From NCBI GenBank assembly GCA_038503035.1, contig JAVSML010019123.1, forward strand, positions 1 through 64,000: a stretch of DNA of 64,000 nucleotides. The letters are read 5' to 3'. A program made the translations under genes and the position numbers. This stretch comes from Crocodylus rhombifer. Taxonomy: Eukaryota; Chordata; Crocodylia; Crocodylidae. Below the pieces are notes generated by a model. That model was not told the DNA's origin, ran no database searches, and saw nothing but the letters and a program-made list of their open reading frames with translations. Positions 1 to 12,900 of the stretch are shown here, in pieces. Position 1 is the first letter of the stretch; each line of letters starts with the position of its first letter.

Positions 1-190
1 GGGGGGCAGGAGGCTGCAGACCCAGGTTCCTGGCTCCATAACCCTGGCAGTTGGGGGTCACCTCTGGCAGGGCTGGGGGGCAGGGGGGCTGTGGGTGGGG
101 AGTGAGGGGCACGAGCAGGACTAGGGGGCTGTGACTTGGGAATGAGGGGCCTGAACCTGTGTCCTGGTGAGTGAAGGGGCAGGTGAGGGA
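1..190. repeat. GC-rich minisatellite-like tract
   Basis: The sequence is strongly G-biased. The block beginning near 84 (GGGGGCTGTGGGTGGGGAGT) recurs near 125 as a diverged copy, giving a period of about 40 bases; both copies contain GAGGGGC. The tract runs off the left edge, so its full length is unknown. It carries no coding signature. It could be the end of a larger GC-rich repeat rather than a stand-alone minisatellite. Confidence 0.45.
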
Positions 191-1838
191 ATTTGTGATT
201 TTTTATCAGGGAAAACCAGGATCCCTGCTGTCAAGATAGTATGCTGTAATTGGATTTCCTGGCCCCAATGACTGCAAGTCAGACTCAGAACTGGAAACAA
301 AAGTTGCTTTTCAGTTTGGTCCCTTTTATGTCTGCTTACCTTGTTTTGTCTTTTGGTAAATGGGATCAGACTTTAACAAAAATAGCATCACCTCAAGCCC
401 ACCTCAACCTTCTCCTTTCACCAAAGGAGAACAATTAATACTCTAAAAGACCGGCAGAGGGGGTATTCCCTGTTTTTAAAAAAAAAGGAATAAGGGTTAT
501 TATTCCTTTGAAAGGCTTATTCAGTACTTCGTATTTTCAGTACTTTCAATCGTTTTTCCCTTCATTTGTTTTATATCTTCAATAGAAAGATTTTGAGTGG
601 TGATTGTTGCCATGGAAATAAGCAAGCCACAGTATCTGTACTCAGACCCTGAGCTGTGTTTAACCATTTAGCGTTGGGCAAGGACAGGAGTCATGTGAAA
701 ACCATTGACTCCCTCTGCCAACTTACTCCATCAGAATTAAATCAACAGGCGCACTGATAGTGTGGGAAAAGCTAACCAGGAGACTGTGAGATGACTCTGA
801 GCAGGAGGAAAGGAAAAGGATCAAGACCTTTCCTTGCAGGAAGGCTTTCTGTAGCTGTGGAGTACCAAAGTGACATGACAGAGGACTCCTGCGGAGCGAG
901 GTGAAGAGAATGGGGATGTTACCATCCCGAACTAGCCCCAGCCTTTGTGCTGGAGAAGAGTGACACAAAGTGCAAGACCCAAAGGAATCAGTTTGAATAT
1001 GGGCCTTAGAGCAAGGGAAGGCTGACCAACCTCTGCAGGTCCCTGGCACAGAGGGGAAATACCTCTCCATAACAGTAGGGATGGGCAGAAGAGGAAATTC
1101 TTTTCAGGTCACACAAAGGAGAGTTTGAGAATTACCCGACTTTGGGATATCCAGGTCCCTGACAGTCCTCTTACATTTTTATATCCAAACAGGGTTTGCT
1201 AGGATCAGTGCTTTGCTAACATTTGAGTTTTCCTCTGTCAGAATTAGGAATCTGAAAAGGGGAACATAGCCAGAGCGTTGCACAGCACACGCTTATCCTG
1301 CCAGCGTGTGTCCACTCAGCATGCCTGGAAATCTGTGAGCATGACAGAATGCATTAAACAGAAGAAACACTGCTGGGTGCATGGATTGAAAAATTAAAAA
1401 TGATATCACCGTGTATCACTAAGAACAATCAAACTCCCACACGATCAGTAGTGCGAAGGCCCTTCTAACCCTCGCACAGAGCACTTGACACATAGGGTCT
1501 CCAAGTGACCCCCTGGCCTGGGCCAGAGGCAGACTCCTTGCAGACTAGATCTTCAGGGCAAGAGGTAGCTGTGTTGGACTAACCACGGCAGAGGCAATAG
1601 GGCAAGAAGCCTCTCCACAATGAAGGCAATGGGTAAAAGGATGTATGGCAAGAAGGGATGTGTCAGCACAGTCCTCACTTGCTTACCATCCATTGAGGGC
1701 TGTGTCTGGATCCATCGATTCTTTGGCAGGCAACTGCTACTGGTAGTCATGCCTCAAGTTTCCTGGCCTGCCAGTAGCCCAGTGGCCAAATCAAGCAGCT
1801 CCTGCCCATGAGCCATGTTTGACACCCCAACACTTCTG

Positions 1839-1859
1839 TTGTACAGTAATGCTGTACAA
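1839..1859. repeat. Short perfect hairpin
   Basis: Two perfect 8-base arms (TTGTACAG and CTGTACAA) are separated by five bases. It is too short to be a microRNA precursor and has no T-run to suggest a Pol III terminator. A chance palindrome is quite possible. Confidence 0.4.
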
Positions 1860-3917
1860 TGAGGGAATATGAGGGCTTATGCATAGTATATGGTGCCTCT
1901 AGCACCAGCATTAATTTTTTTGCCTTTTGGTGGGATTTAGGTGTTTAAACAGTTTAACTAGGGCATAAGAATTGAGCAATCATGACAACCAACAGCTAGT
2001 CATATGTGCTATGTGTCTTATTTGCAGTTAGTTCTGTATAAAGAGGGCGACAAAAAAGGACTATGCCTAAATTAACAAGTCTACAGCATGGGAAGGAATA
2101 TTTCTTCTTTGAATCAAACACCAGTAGTAGTAGTAGCACTAGCATAAGCAGTAATGCCAAGAGGCTCCAGGCACTGCATTTGTACAGTGCCCAGCATAAA
2201 GCAGGTGATTCTTCTTGCCCTGAAGAGTATAAGCCAGCTCCAGAAATCAAGCTTCCTACTTGCCAACTTCACTGCCCAATAGACTATGCTGCCTTGTAGA
2301 GGATACAATTGCATTTGTTTCTTTTATGGCCTGATTTTTGCTGCTCTTCTGTTATGCTCCAAGACAGCAGACCTTCCAGAGGAGATCCAACAAGGGGCCA
2401 TGGGACTTTGAAACAGCAGGCATCGTTTCTGTGCCCTGTGCACAAACACCACGGGAAATCATAGAACAAGAAAGGTTAAATCAAGTTTTAATGACTACTT
2501 CACATCACATTAAACTTTGCCTACATCAGCTCCATGCTTCAAATCTATTTGCAATCCTCAGGCTGGCAAAAACATGTTGCATCTAATTTTCATGCCACAA
2601 AGTGGACTAGCCATAGCATAAAAGATTAGTTATTGTATAAGTTATGTATTCACATATGAGGAAGGGAGTATTTGAATTGGAGGAGGTGAGTGAGCCACAC
2701 TTGAGTGTGGCTTCAATACACCTATAAACCAAGAAAATTCCTAAAAGAGTATTTTAGGGTGGAGCTGTCAGTCTGTCTTACTGCAGTTTTTCTTTTTTGC
2801 ATGGAGTATTTAAAAATTTACTGAAACAGAAAATAAGAGCCTGGGCACTCAGCTGGAAGGCATGAGATGTCTCTCCCTCTCTCTGGCAGCCTGGTTCCCC
2901 ACTCAACATTTCAGCATTTGTACCTTCCATTCACAGATACCCATCACTCCCTCTGCAGCGTATAGTGAAGCGTAAGTGTCTTAAAACAGAGTTGATGACA
3001 CTAGCCAGCTAACCTAAAATGCTATGCTTAAACCTCCTCTGAAGAAAACTGTATCTTAATATACAACAGTGAACAAGCTGGTGGCAACAACCCAACTGAA
3101 GGAAGTGAGAAGGTCTTTGAAGATAGCAGGAATTTTCTAGACTTTGAGCTAAATACGTTATCTTGGTACCTCTGTGCCATCTTAGATCACATGGTCTGAT
3201 CATGTGTTCTCCTATCATTCACAGGATTGTCCACCTCCAAAAATGTTATCTCCATCATTTATTTTGCCATAGAAGCAGCTTCTCTTTCAAAGGCAAGACT
3301 TTCTGAAACCCCATGCCTACGCCTAAGAGTAACAACATTACACATGTCATTTTGAAAGTAAGTTTTTTGAGACAGGGACAAACCTTCTGTTGTGTGTTGG
3401 TACCCAGTCTAGCTCAATGGGATCCTTGTCCATGATGAAGCTCCTAAGCACATAAGAGCACAGATAGTAAAATAATACTTTGCCAATATGATTGAAATCA
3501 CCCTCATAAGACAAATAACGAGGCAGGTATAGTGTTACCACACCCACATACAGTTTAGATGAGCCATGCAATTCAACCACAGTCACTCAGCAGGTAAGCT
3601 GAGCCACAAGCATAACTTGAATTTTAAACTGCAACCCATGCCCTTTGGGAATCTTTCAACTTTAATGGCAGGTCCATCTAAAGCCAGAGCTTTACAGAGC
3701 TCAGCAATATTGCAAGGGAAGTTTTCACTGTTTTCCATAATTATTGATCCAGTAGTATGTGTTTCTGGGGCAGAATATTTCCAGCAGCTATTTAGAAGAA
3801 CAGTAGGTTTACAGCTGGAGGAGGAGACATCTGTTGTTTGCCTATCCTTTCTAAGACTAGCAATGGGTGTATGAGACATGACACTCCTGGCAGACAGCCA
3901 GTACATATGCAGTGCAT

Positions 3918-3944
3918 ATTTTAGACCTTTAGAAGGTCTAAAAT
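3918..3944. repeat. Perfect 12-base-arm hairpin
   Basis: The arms ATTTTAGACCTT and AAGGTCTAAAAT match perfectly around the three-base loop TAG. The stem would fold as RNA or extrude as a small cruciform, but it is shorter than a microRNA precursor. Nothing around it indicates transcription. It may be a relic of a palindromic transposon centre. Confidence 0.55.
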
Positions 3945-4490
3945 GACTCAAAATTGTAACACTTAATTTAAAATAGAGAAGCAAGAGATGAATTTTGTGG
4001 GATGCTGTACTTAAAGTTAATAGCTTGAGAATTTAATTTAAATTATTATTCGGCGTACTAGACGTTTTCCTCTTTCTTTTTAAGCAGGTGAAATGAATAG
4101 TTCAGAATGTTTAGTTCTCTGATCAGTGAAGAGGTGGGAGAAATCTCATTGTGTTTCTCTTGAATTGCTTTTCAGGTAGAAGGAACCTACTCGTAATTGT
4201 TAAAAAAAAATCCTCACTATTTGAAAGATCTACTTTATTAGCAATAGCTAGCTCTGTTAAAGTCCATATAATCATAACCCATTACTGTAACTGTTTTGAT
4301 GCTCTGCTGTACCATTTCAAAGTCCGTGTAGTCTGTCTTCAAAGTATTACTCGCTTGTGAGTTAATTTTGAACTAATAATAAAAGTATTTCTTCCAACAA
4401 AAAAGTTATTCTGGAATGACATGTTGCAATCTCCAGTTGCTTTCATCTTCCCCTTGAGATGTTCTGATTTACATAATGTTTTAACTATCT

Positions 4491-4510
4491 TTATATATAT
4501 ATATATATAT
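4491..4510. repeat. (TA)n microsatellite
   Basis: About ten uninterrupted TA units form a simple repeat within AT-rich DNA. Confidence 0.9.
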
Positions 4511-5254
4511 CATTTCTTTCAGAAGGCGACCTTACATCTTACAGCTCTGAATATGTTACAATATAGGAGTCAGGATTAAAAAAAGGACACTGACTGTGAA
4601 GATATAAGGAACAGACTGACACTTGCCACCTCAATATTTCCTCTAGAAATGAAGCAGAATATTATATACTGTGAAATTCATTCCCATTGGCAAAACATGG
4701 AACTCATCAGGGCTCCTATGCTGCAAAATATCTCAGGATACAGTTTTACACACACAAAAATCCTTATAAGACAAAGTTTTTTATACAGTTTTCTTTGAAG
4801 ACTTCCTTTTGATTTTACCAAGCTGAATGTTCATTATTCTAATTGTGATATTTAACACCATCATGGCAACTGATCCAATGCACAATTCATTAAAAGATAA
4901 TATCCATTTAGTATTCACATTTCCCCAAAAAGAACCTCAAATTGCAGACAGCAGGAAGAGACTCAGAAGATCACACAACAGCAGCAACAACATGCAATGT
5001 CTTTAAAGACCCACTGTTGTTAATTTTTTAATTGGGGTTATTTTACAGGCCAAGTTACAAACTATTCTAAAGGTATAATTCGTCATTCAGTTTTAGGCTG
5101 TGCTCACCATGGAGGATTATAAAGTAGATAGCTATTTATTTCTAGAGCAACTAGAGCCCTAAATACAATTAGGGACTAATTATTATGTGGTATAAAAATA
5201 TTTCAGAGAGACAGTGAACAGACATGGAATTTATGTGGAAAAAATGGTTATCAT

Positions 5255-5805
5255 ATTTACCAGAATACAAAACTATTTCCAATTCAAGATGACCGCCCCC
5301 CCCCCCACAATAATTAGATTCTATACATGATAAATTTATAAATTTGTTATAATTTTTCATGTATATTATCTAATTATTGGAAGGCTGTCTTAAATCTATG
5401 CCCCTTGTTGCTGCATGAGGGAAAGAGCAGAAGCAGGCAGTTGTGGGGGGGCAGGGGGGCAGGCAGTAAAATAGTCAAGCGGCCTAACTCTTGCCCTTTT
5501 CCTCCTGACACCTTGTCTCCCCGCCATCGCTTGCCCCCCACTGCTGCCTGTCCTCCTAGTGAATGCACACCCCAGGCCCTGCACCCCCGCACTACCCCCC
5601 TCATTCCTGCAGAGGGGAGTAGGCAGTGGGGGGGAGGGGGCAGAAGGGCTAGCAGGGGCAGGATCCAAACCTAGGTCAGGGCTGGAGTCAAAGCCACAGT
5701 AGCCCTCTCCCTCCCGTGCTCGTACTCAGATCCAAGGCTCCCTCGCAAGTTAAATGGGGTGGGGGAACCTCATCTTGGATTCAAGTCGATATAGTATTCA
5801 TATTT
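5255..5805. mobile_element. Unclassified inverted-repeat DNA element, possible
   Basis: The left side reads TTCAAGATGACC followed by a C-run (about 5295-5306). The right side, near 5768-5785, contains CTCATCTTGGATTCAAG, roughly the reverse complement of the left motif. A third related piece (GGCTGTCTTAAATCTATG) lies at about 5383-5400. Between them is a GC-rich core of about 350 bases, unlike the AT-rich flanks. This fits a non-autonomous DNA transposon with imperfect inverted ends around a foreign GC-rich core. No target duplication was found, so the boundaries are approximate. The overlapping open frames in the core look like low-complexity artefacts. Confidence 0.4.
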
Positions 5806-8800
5806 TAGTAGCCTCTAGGCACTTCAGATGAAGTGGGAGATCCATTATATTAGGAACTATATAGGCACACAAAGTGCGCTGGGCAGGTGAAACCATATTT
5901 CAGCGAAATTTAAATTAATTTGGTATATCAACATAAATTACAGCCAGATCAGAAAGGACGGACATGCAAGTATCCCAGGGTTGCTCATGCAGCAGGTAAC
6001 TATTACAGAGGCAGAGAAGAGGTAGTTAGCTGTGTTAATCTGAAGGCAGGCAGCAGGCAAGATAGACGTGCAGTTGGTCGATAAGGGGCATTTCAATCTC
6101 GCCTTCTGCATTACTGAGGCAGAAGAACATGCAATAATGGGCCTGAGCTTAGCAAACAGCTAACCCATGATGGATACAGACTGATTTAAATCAGCATAAC
6201 ATACACCACTGATTTTCCCCTTAATTCCTTCAGCAGTAGTTTTCTACCAAACTTGGCAGTTACCCTGGGGTTAAGCGTTCGCGTCATCTGTCTGCTGCCT
6301 TTTTTATACCACTACTGCGCCTGCCTTGAAATGTTTACAGTAAATGCGCCGAGGTCACAATGCAGAACGGTTATTAATCAAGGAACAAAACTCAGGTCAC
6401 TGCAAACCTAATCCAGTACCTCTACATTTTTTAAATTAAGTTAAGCATTCAAGAAAAAAGAACCAAGTTCCATGAAAAAAGCTTCGAAGTGGCAGCTGCT
6501 ACCCCATTTCACTTGCATTCCATGCCCATATTAGAAGCAAAGTGTGAAGGCTACATGTATTAATTCATCAGCTCCAAATAACCCCAGAAAATGGATACAG
6601 TAAAAAGGTAGAGCCTCAGTTCTGTAAACTGTTTCTTCGAGCAGTCCAGAGCTGGATTGCTGAGCCGTTTCCAGGCACTGGAACTTCAGTGGGTGTTTTG
6701 CCACTGATTTCAGCAGATGCAGTAGATGCAGGCCTATTTTCAAGGCATATTCTTGGTCAGCCATTTGCTTAACTGAGTGTTTTCTGCTTTTTTGGAGGCA
6801 CAGGGTTGCTAAGGAAAAAAATGCCAAATGATTAATTGAGGCGTTGCAGGGACAGGCCTGTTCAAACCATCAGCCTGCTTGGATTAAATTTATGTCCTGC
6901 TCTAGGATGTTACAGGGTGAATGCACAACATATCATTAAATAAATATCTTCACAATGCAGTTTTAAGTTACACTCCCAACTCCCATGAATATTAACTATC
7001 TAGTTATTGTTTATGGCTCCTACCGCCATATCTACAGGATAATACAAGTCAGGCTTATAACTACCACTTCCAATACACCTGAGGATAGAGACGGATTTAA
7101 TACATTCACATTCAGCACCTGTAGGAAAAAAACGGAACTTGTTTTTGCTCGATATAAACTAGCGTCAGTCCAAGTTATTTTTCCACAAGGCTGGTTGTAT
7201 TGTTCTGCTCCTACCTTGTTATTCTAGACATGTGTTTAGTTGTCAGTCCTGGTCTCCAAGTCTCCAGCCAGTGAGAACAGTACATTCCTCTCCTGGGAAA
7301 GGGGAAGCAATTTATATTACTCAGCTGCCACTTCTACACCCTATAAGGGAGTACTTCCAAGGAGTCCATGAGGAGGGTCATGAAACTGTGCTCAATCAGA
7401 AAAATGGTGACCACAAGCAGGTTCTTTTTAATATGCAATTTGTGACAAGGTTTGGCATCTACAGGGAGGTGCCTAGCAGAAAGCTGAGATTATTTTGGGA
7501 CTGTAAGAATTAAAGGGTCCACCTGGACCCTCCTTAAATTTGCCACTGCAAATCCTCATACTCAACTAAAAAGCCCATTATAATTTATCATTATAAATAA
7601 TAGTATTACCAATTCAATATGGCAAACATTGGGTAATTGAAGACCACGGCCTGGGAGAAAAGCAAATCTCAGTTTCATGTCAAGCACTAGAGTGTAACTT
7701 TGGGCATTTTCCAAAATGACTAGGTACTTTGCCTGACTGTTCCTTGATACCCACCTTGATTCCCTGTAAAGCAATGTGCTTTTCATAAGGCAGGTGGTTG
7801 GCATACTCCGAACACCAGTTCCCCCTAAGGAGTTTTAGGTTGGACACTAAAAAACTTGAAACACCCTCAAAAAAATCCATCATCACTTTGTAAAACATTA
7901 GACTTGGTATTTGTGATCTCCAATAAGTCTGTAAGAAACATTTTCAGCTGTGTCAATTCCTCCTGCAGTCAATGTTTTCAAATGCTGCTGCAGCCCCCTG
8001 TGTTTTAACTTTAAATACTCTTAAGTCCAAATGCTTAAGTAAATATTTCCATAAATATGATACAGTAGCAGTCTGTCCAATAGCCCAATTGGATTAAATC
8101 CAACAGTTTCCAGAGCAGTCCTTGGGGTCAAACAGTTCCTTAAACTGTCCCATAAGTAATTCAGGCTTAACAATTTAAAAACCCTTTGGTAATAATCTCA
8201 TTTCTAAACAACCAGAGTTTGCCAAAGCTCATTTATTTTTAATGAGATGGTAGATATTTTACAGTGTGTATCATTTTTTATGCGTTGTGTGACATAAAGG
8301 CTAATGACAGATTTGTGTTCCTTCTGTTCAGCTGGGAGAACACAAGCTTTACTCACAGCAATGTATTTGAAAGAATAAGGCAATTCAGCATTAACCCCAT
8401 TCCCCATGGAAGGCAGATTTCCAAAAAAAATAAATAAAAGTTTGGTATCTCTATTTATTTTTTTTAACTCCTTCACTGCCTCCCCAAAAGTTTTAAAGCA
8501 TAATGCTTAAATGCACAGAAGAAAGAGTAGATACGTACAAGTAAGAGACACCCCAAGCTGTATTTCTCCATATAGCAAGAATAAGTTTCATTACACACTG
8601 GATACTAAAACATGCAAGGGTACACAGATCTTCAGTAGCAGCAAACAGAACATAAATCATGTAGTGCCTTTCTTCTCCCCCGCCCAAAGGGGAGGATCTA
8701 CAGGGTTTGATTTAAAAGAGGCTTATTTTGCACTTTGTGCAATCGCACTTTACATACCTGGTCCCCAGCACTGCAAAAGTACACTGAGAGCCAAATGACT

Positions 8801-9147
8801 TACCCCATCATTTAGATGTACAGTGAACCAATACACATGTATACTGGAGACACCTCTCCATCAAAGTCAGATGTGCAATTTCTCTCAAATATTGAAGGAA
8901 TTGGCATGAATGCAAATGTACAACTACCAGCTACTGATACTTTTCCTCTTGTTTTGTCCACTTTAGTTTTAAATGTCTTCGGCTATGGGACTTTCTCCAG
9001 AGTCCCTTTGGAATCCGTTCCCCATCTGAGTCTGGGAGGAATTCCTAACTTTTTGTGTGATAGTCTAAATCACTTGCCTTTATTAAAAAAATATTTATAT
9101 TCTTTTAATACACTTCTCTAGAAAAAAAATTGTACAAGTTCTGAGTT

Positions 9148-9159
9148 GGGGGGGGGGGG
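9148..9159. repeat. Poly-G run
   Basis: This is an uninterrupted G homopolymer of about twelve bases, followed by further G-rich sequence. Confidence 0.85.
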
Positions 9160-9379
9160 AGGGAGAGTTTTATCTATACCCAATAATGAATCATTGGAAT
9201 CACCCAGAGTTGCCACAAAATCAACCACTGAAGTGTTATTACTAAGTCAATATTTCCTTTTTCATCAAGTCCAAGGAAATTATACTGTAATAGAGGCATT
9301 TGCCACACTAACATTTTCATCATAACTAACACAGGCTAATATTCTGTGTAAAATTACTACCATGAATTAACTTTATGTT

Positions 9380-9990
9380 TGTAGAAAATGAGATTGTATG
9401 TAATTACTGATTTCCATTCACAATAAACTAAGCAAATTATCTTCACCAACATAAATGTGCCATAAATTTGTTTTGAGGCATAATGAAGAAATAAATTTGT
9501 GAAAGAAATATGGACTGAATCTGCCAAATTATTGTAAATGATAGCTTCTTTAAAATTAAGGAACGTAATTGCAATTGGAAAATGTTATCCTCTTAATGGA
9601 TGTATTATTATTTAGGTAGACCAATAATCCTCTTTGCTGATGCCTCATTTCTAAACTATTGGCAGATTTTATGCATTTTATTATCAAAATGCTATGCAAT
9701 CTATAAATAGACTGATTTACCATTTGCAGGATTAGGTTTGTTCTAATGAATTGTAGAGGATTTTCAAAACTAAGATAAAAAATAGTTTGCAGAAAGTAGC
9801 ACATTTGTGCTCATATTGTTTAACGGAGTGTACTCATTCAATAGGCGAGATTGTTTTAACATATGGTTCCCCGCATTTGACATTAATGAGTGAAACTTGC
9901 CTTATTGAATATGGCATTTTGAATCAAATAAAGTGATCATTATTTCATGATGCTCTATCAATTGTGTATTATTTTTGTATTAAAAGCACA
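9380..9990. promoter_or_regulatory. Candidate conserved non-coding element
   Basis: This AT-rich block lacks recognisable transposon sequence and long open frames. It contains a MEF2-type consensus (CTATAAATAG, 9701-9710) beside ATGCAAT, plus several TAAT/ATTA cores of the homeodomain type, such as GTAATTGCAATT near 9567. Enhancers of developmental genes often look like this, but AT-rich neutral DNA also yields such motifs by chance. No alignment was available, so this is inference only. Confidence 0.25.
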
Positions 9991-10455
9991 AAGTTTACTC
10001 CTATAAAATGGCAAAGGAGTTATAACACAGACTGCAATGCTGTGGAATACTAGTATTATCTGACAGTTGGTGGGAAATGACTGGATTTTGCATTTCTGTC
10101 CCTGCAGCGTTAAAATGTGTGAACCAAAAGACAAATGACCAGAGCCAGCGAATACTTGCATATTTGAAAAAATTTACTAACAAGAGTAACCCCCAATAAG
10201 GTGACCATTCCCTAGTCACTCATATGCTTTAATATTTTTAGAGGATTGTACCCAGAACAATTATGCATTCAAAATAATAACAAAATCTTTCTGAAAGAAC
10301 TTCTTAGTCATCACTTGAAGTACTTGTCAGTCAATTGGTAGGTATTTCTAAGGAAAATTATATTTGATAGCACGCACTGCTGCCAAAATGCTTAGCAGCA
10401 TTCCAGAAAATATAAACCATTTCTAATGTACTGAGCTGCCAGAAAGGTATCTGTT

Positions 10456-10683
10456 GGCATGTCTGCGCAAGATGCTACATCCCCATAGCAATGTGCTATG
10501 GTGACATAGCATCAGTGGGCAAAAACTGTGATGCCTCACCTACATTGCCCTTGCCGTGCACTATAGCAAGGAAGTGGCTAAAAATAACTGTGCGCCACCA
10601 GCAAGGCATAGTGATGGCTGTTACTGCACCCTCATTTAGTACTTCCTTTAGGTGCTGTAGGGGTATGTGTGTGTAGATATGCC
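10456..10683. mobile_element. Small inverted-repeat element (MITE-like)
   Basis: The left end begins GGCATGTCTGCGCAAGATG. The reverse complement of the right end reads GGCATATCTACACACACAT. They agree at about 12 of 19 positions, and most of the first differences are G/A changes as expected from CpG decay. The roughly 228-base body is richer in CpG than its flanks and has no coding capacity. This fits an old non-autonomous DNA transposon. No target-site duplication was confirmed. Confidence 0.4.
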
Positions 10684-10890
10684 CTGTATTGGGTTGCAAT
10701 TGTACTGCTATAGAGCTTTGTTGCATGCTGCCGCATGTTATACAGCTGAATCACAGCAAGTATCGCATTGCAAACCCTATCCCCAGCACATAGTACAAAC
10801 AATAACCCATGAATCAGGAAAGCAGCTAGAGGAATCCTCCCCCAAAATGTTTGGAATATCTGAATTGTTCCAATGAAGGATGGTCTAGTT

Positions 10891-11106
10891 ATGTGGTTTT
10901 CAACCTTTTTTTCATTTACGGACTTCTAAATTTTTGATTGCCGGTGCGTATCCCTTTGGAAATTTCTAATGAAGGTACAGATCCCTTTGAATTGTAAGTG
11001 TGGGTATTCACATACTTTTGATTGATCGTAGTCATCTTTTGCAGACCCCGTAGACATAGTCTGCAAACTCCTCAGGGGTCCGCAGACCACAAGTTAAAAA
11101 CCACTG
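10891..11106. mobile_element. hAT (Charlie-like) non-autonomous element
   Basis: The left end reads ATGTGGTTTTCAACC and the right end ends in TTAAAAACCACTG. These match the CAGTGGTTTTCAACC-type inverted ends of Charlie-group hAT transposons. The flanks GTCTAGTT (10883-10890) and CTCTAGTT (11107-11114) agree at 7 of 8 bases, as expected for the 8-base hAT target duplication. The 216-base body contains no transposase, so it would have needed a transposase supplied in trans. It is a clearly diverged, inactive copy. Confidence 0.85.
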
Positions 11107-11577
11107 CTCTAGTTTCCAAAACTCAAATTGGCTTCTCGTGCCATGACTGTTCATTCCTCTAGCCCTATTCCATATTCTGTCAAGACCTTTGTTGTAGTCT
11201 AATGTGCAGGAAATCTTAGTTTGGTGCAATTCTAGCATCAGCAGGGGAGATAGAGCTGTGCCTTGAACTCCTGTGTTTCATATGCAGAAAAAGCACACTG
11301 GTGCCAGGAGAATGAAAGGCTTTTTTTGGACCGGCTATGTAGAAGAAAATTTGTTCAACAAACTGAAAAATGATCATATTGTAGACTTCGTTTCTTCTCA
11401 AAAAGTGGGGTAACAGATAGCAAACAAGCATGAATGGTTCCATTTAAATATATATACACATCATAACCTTGATGCAGATTTAGCAGAAGAAATTGCTTTA
11501 GGCTATACAGGAGCCTTATGTGTTTACTAGTGGAATATGGATGTTTAATTATTTGCTCGATGTGCATCACCTACCAC

Positions 11578-11671
11578 AGGGATGGAAATGGATCCCAGAA
11601 AAGGTGTGTAAATGCCTCATACTGGAAGCAGTAAAATTCAAACTCATAAAAAGCAAAAACTTTCCATCCCT
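11578..11671. mobile_element. Miniature inverted-repeat element, possible hAT relic
   Basis: AGGGATGGAAA (11578-11588) is matched perfectly in inverse by TTTCCATCCCT (11661-11671). The ends resemble the CAGGGATGGGCAAA-type termini seen in some hAT families. Only 94 bases separate the outer edges and no target duplication is visible, so it could be a heavily deleted copy or a chance pair. Confidence 0.35.
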
Positions 11672-12639
11672 AAAAATGTAAAATACTGTTTTTTAGCTTA
11701 CAGAGCTTTTTGTGTGTGTGTGAAAATAATCTATTAAGACACTGAAAGGCAAAAAACAAAAACAACTTTGTGGGGCATAAGTAGAGCTATTCAATATTTT
11801 TCAAATTAAGATTGGCTTATTGAACAGCATTCCTATTAAATAAAATGTTGTGAAAAATAAAATCACAGGTGTTTCATTTTTCCAGCATTTTAAATTTAAT
11901 TCATTAAAGCCATTCCGAAAATTCTCATTTACCAAAACACAGGTTTCTCTAAGAAGTCAATAACCATTTTGGCAACATTTTCCATGACATTTTTTTTTTT
12001 TTATTTCAAAAAATTACTTTAAAATGATACAAATGGGAAGAATGAGAATTTATTGAAACTTTATATAAAATAGAAATTTGACTGCCAATATGAAAAAAGG
12101 TTTGATTATTAAACAGCAGCCGAATGACTTGTGGCTCCATCACTAGGGTTTGCTCACTCTAGACCAAGCTGTCTTGTTCACACTTGGTCTCCTCCATGAT
12201 GGCTTCTTATCCAGTGCTATGTTCAGGTGTATTGACATTCCTATTTACTGCTTCAAGCACATCCCATCTGTATGAACATGCTGCCACTGCAATAAAACGG
12301 ATTCTCACATGCCCCCTCAGGCAATAAGTGAACTTTACCTTATGATCATGCTCGTCTCTAAACCCAACTCTTCGGCTGCAATATTTATTGTAGGTAACTC
12401 CATACTCTTGTGACTACAGCAGTGAAACACCCTCAGAGTTGCATCTGATGAGTTAGTGCTCCTGCCAGTCACTACATTAAGCAGTATTGGTAAAACAGAA
12501 TATATATTGAGATTCTAGCACAACAAATGAGTTCATAATGAGAAAATGACTCTTAGTCATGTTGGTAATCCAGAGATACTGTACTGTTCAGCTGCCTCAA
12601 GGCATGAACACAAAAGTCACTGGCACTGCAAAGTCTGAG

Positions 12640-12900
12640 TCCTGATAGGTTAAGCCATCTTTGATTTGGACGTTGTTAATTACTAAAGGGAGTAACAGTA
12701 ATAACAAGTAGTAACTGGAAATGATTGACAATTACTAATTAATATTAAAATCTTAATGGTAAATAACTTTGTGTGGGAACAGGGTTACTTTTCTTTTGAA
12801 TGGGACGCATATGGAATAAGTTAATTAATTTTCTTCATTAAAGAAAGCCAAGTCAACCATAAACACAGAGAAAGAATAATTCCTTCTAGGCATATATGTT
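12640..12900. promoter_or_regulatory. Candidate conserved non-coding element
   Basis: The block is dense in TAAT/ATTA homeodomain-type cores (TTAATTACTA, ACTAATTAATAT, AGTTAATTAATTTT) with no transposon signature or open frame. It resembles developmental enhancers in composition. The assignment is inference without alignment support. Confidence 0.2.

Larger units (their letters stand above)
191..5254. other. Non-coding AT-rich stretch, no gene seen
   Basis: All open frames are short (133 codons at most), lack recognisable motifs and overlap in several frames. The stretch holds a short AGT-type trinucleotide run near 2121-2140, a TA dinucleotide run at 4491-4510, and two hairpins listed separately. 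No RNA gene, promoter or recognisable transposon was identified. A short exon would be hard to see by eye, so absence of coding is likely but not proven. Confidence 0.6.
5806..10455. other. Non-coding stretch, no gene seen
   Basis: Open frames are all 101 codons or fewer and show no family signature. The stretch contains a G-run at 9148-9159 and, from about 9380 to 9990, a repeat-poor AT-rich block treated separately as a possible regulatory element. Nothing else could be assigned. Confidence 0.6.

Noticed and set aside
3583..3984. 133-codon minus-strand frame with an opposing 102-codon plus frame
   Set aside because: No recognisable domain, no splice or promoter context, and both strands open over the same span, as expected by chance.
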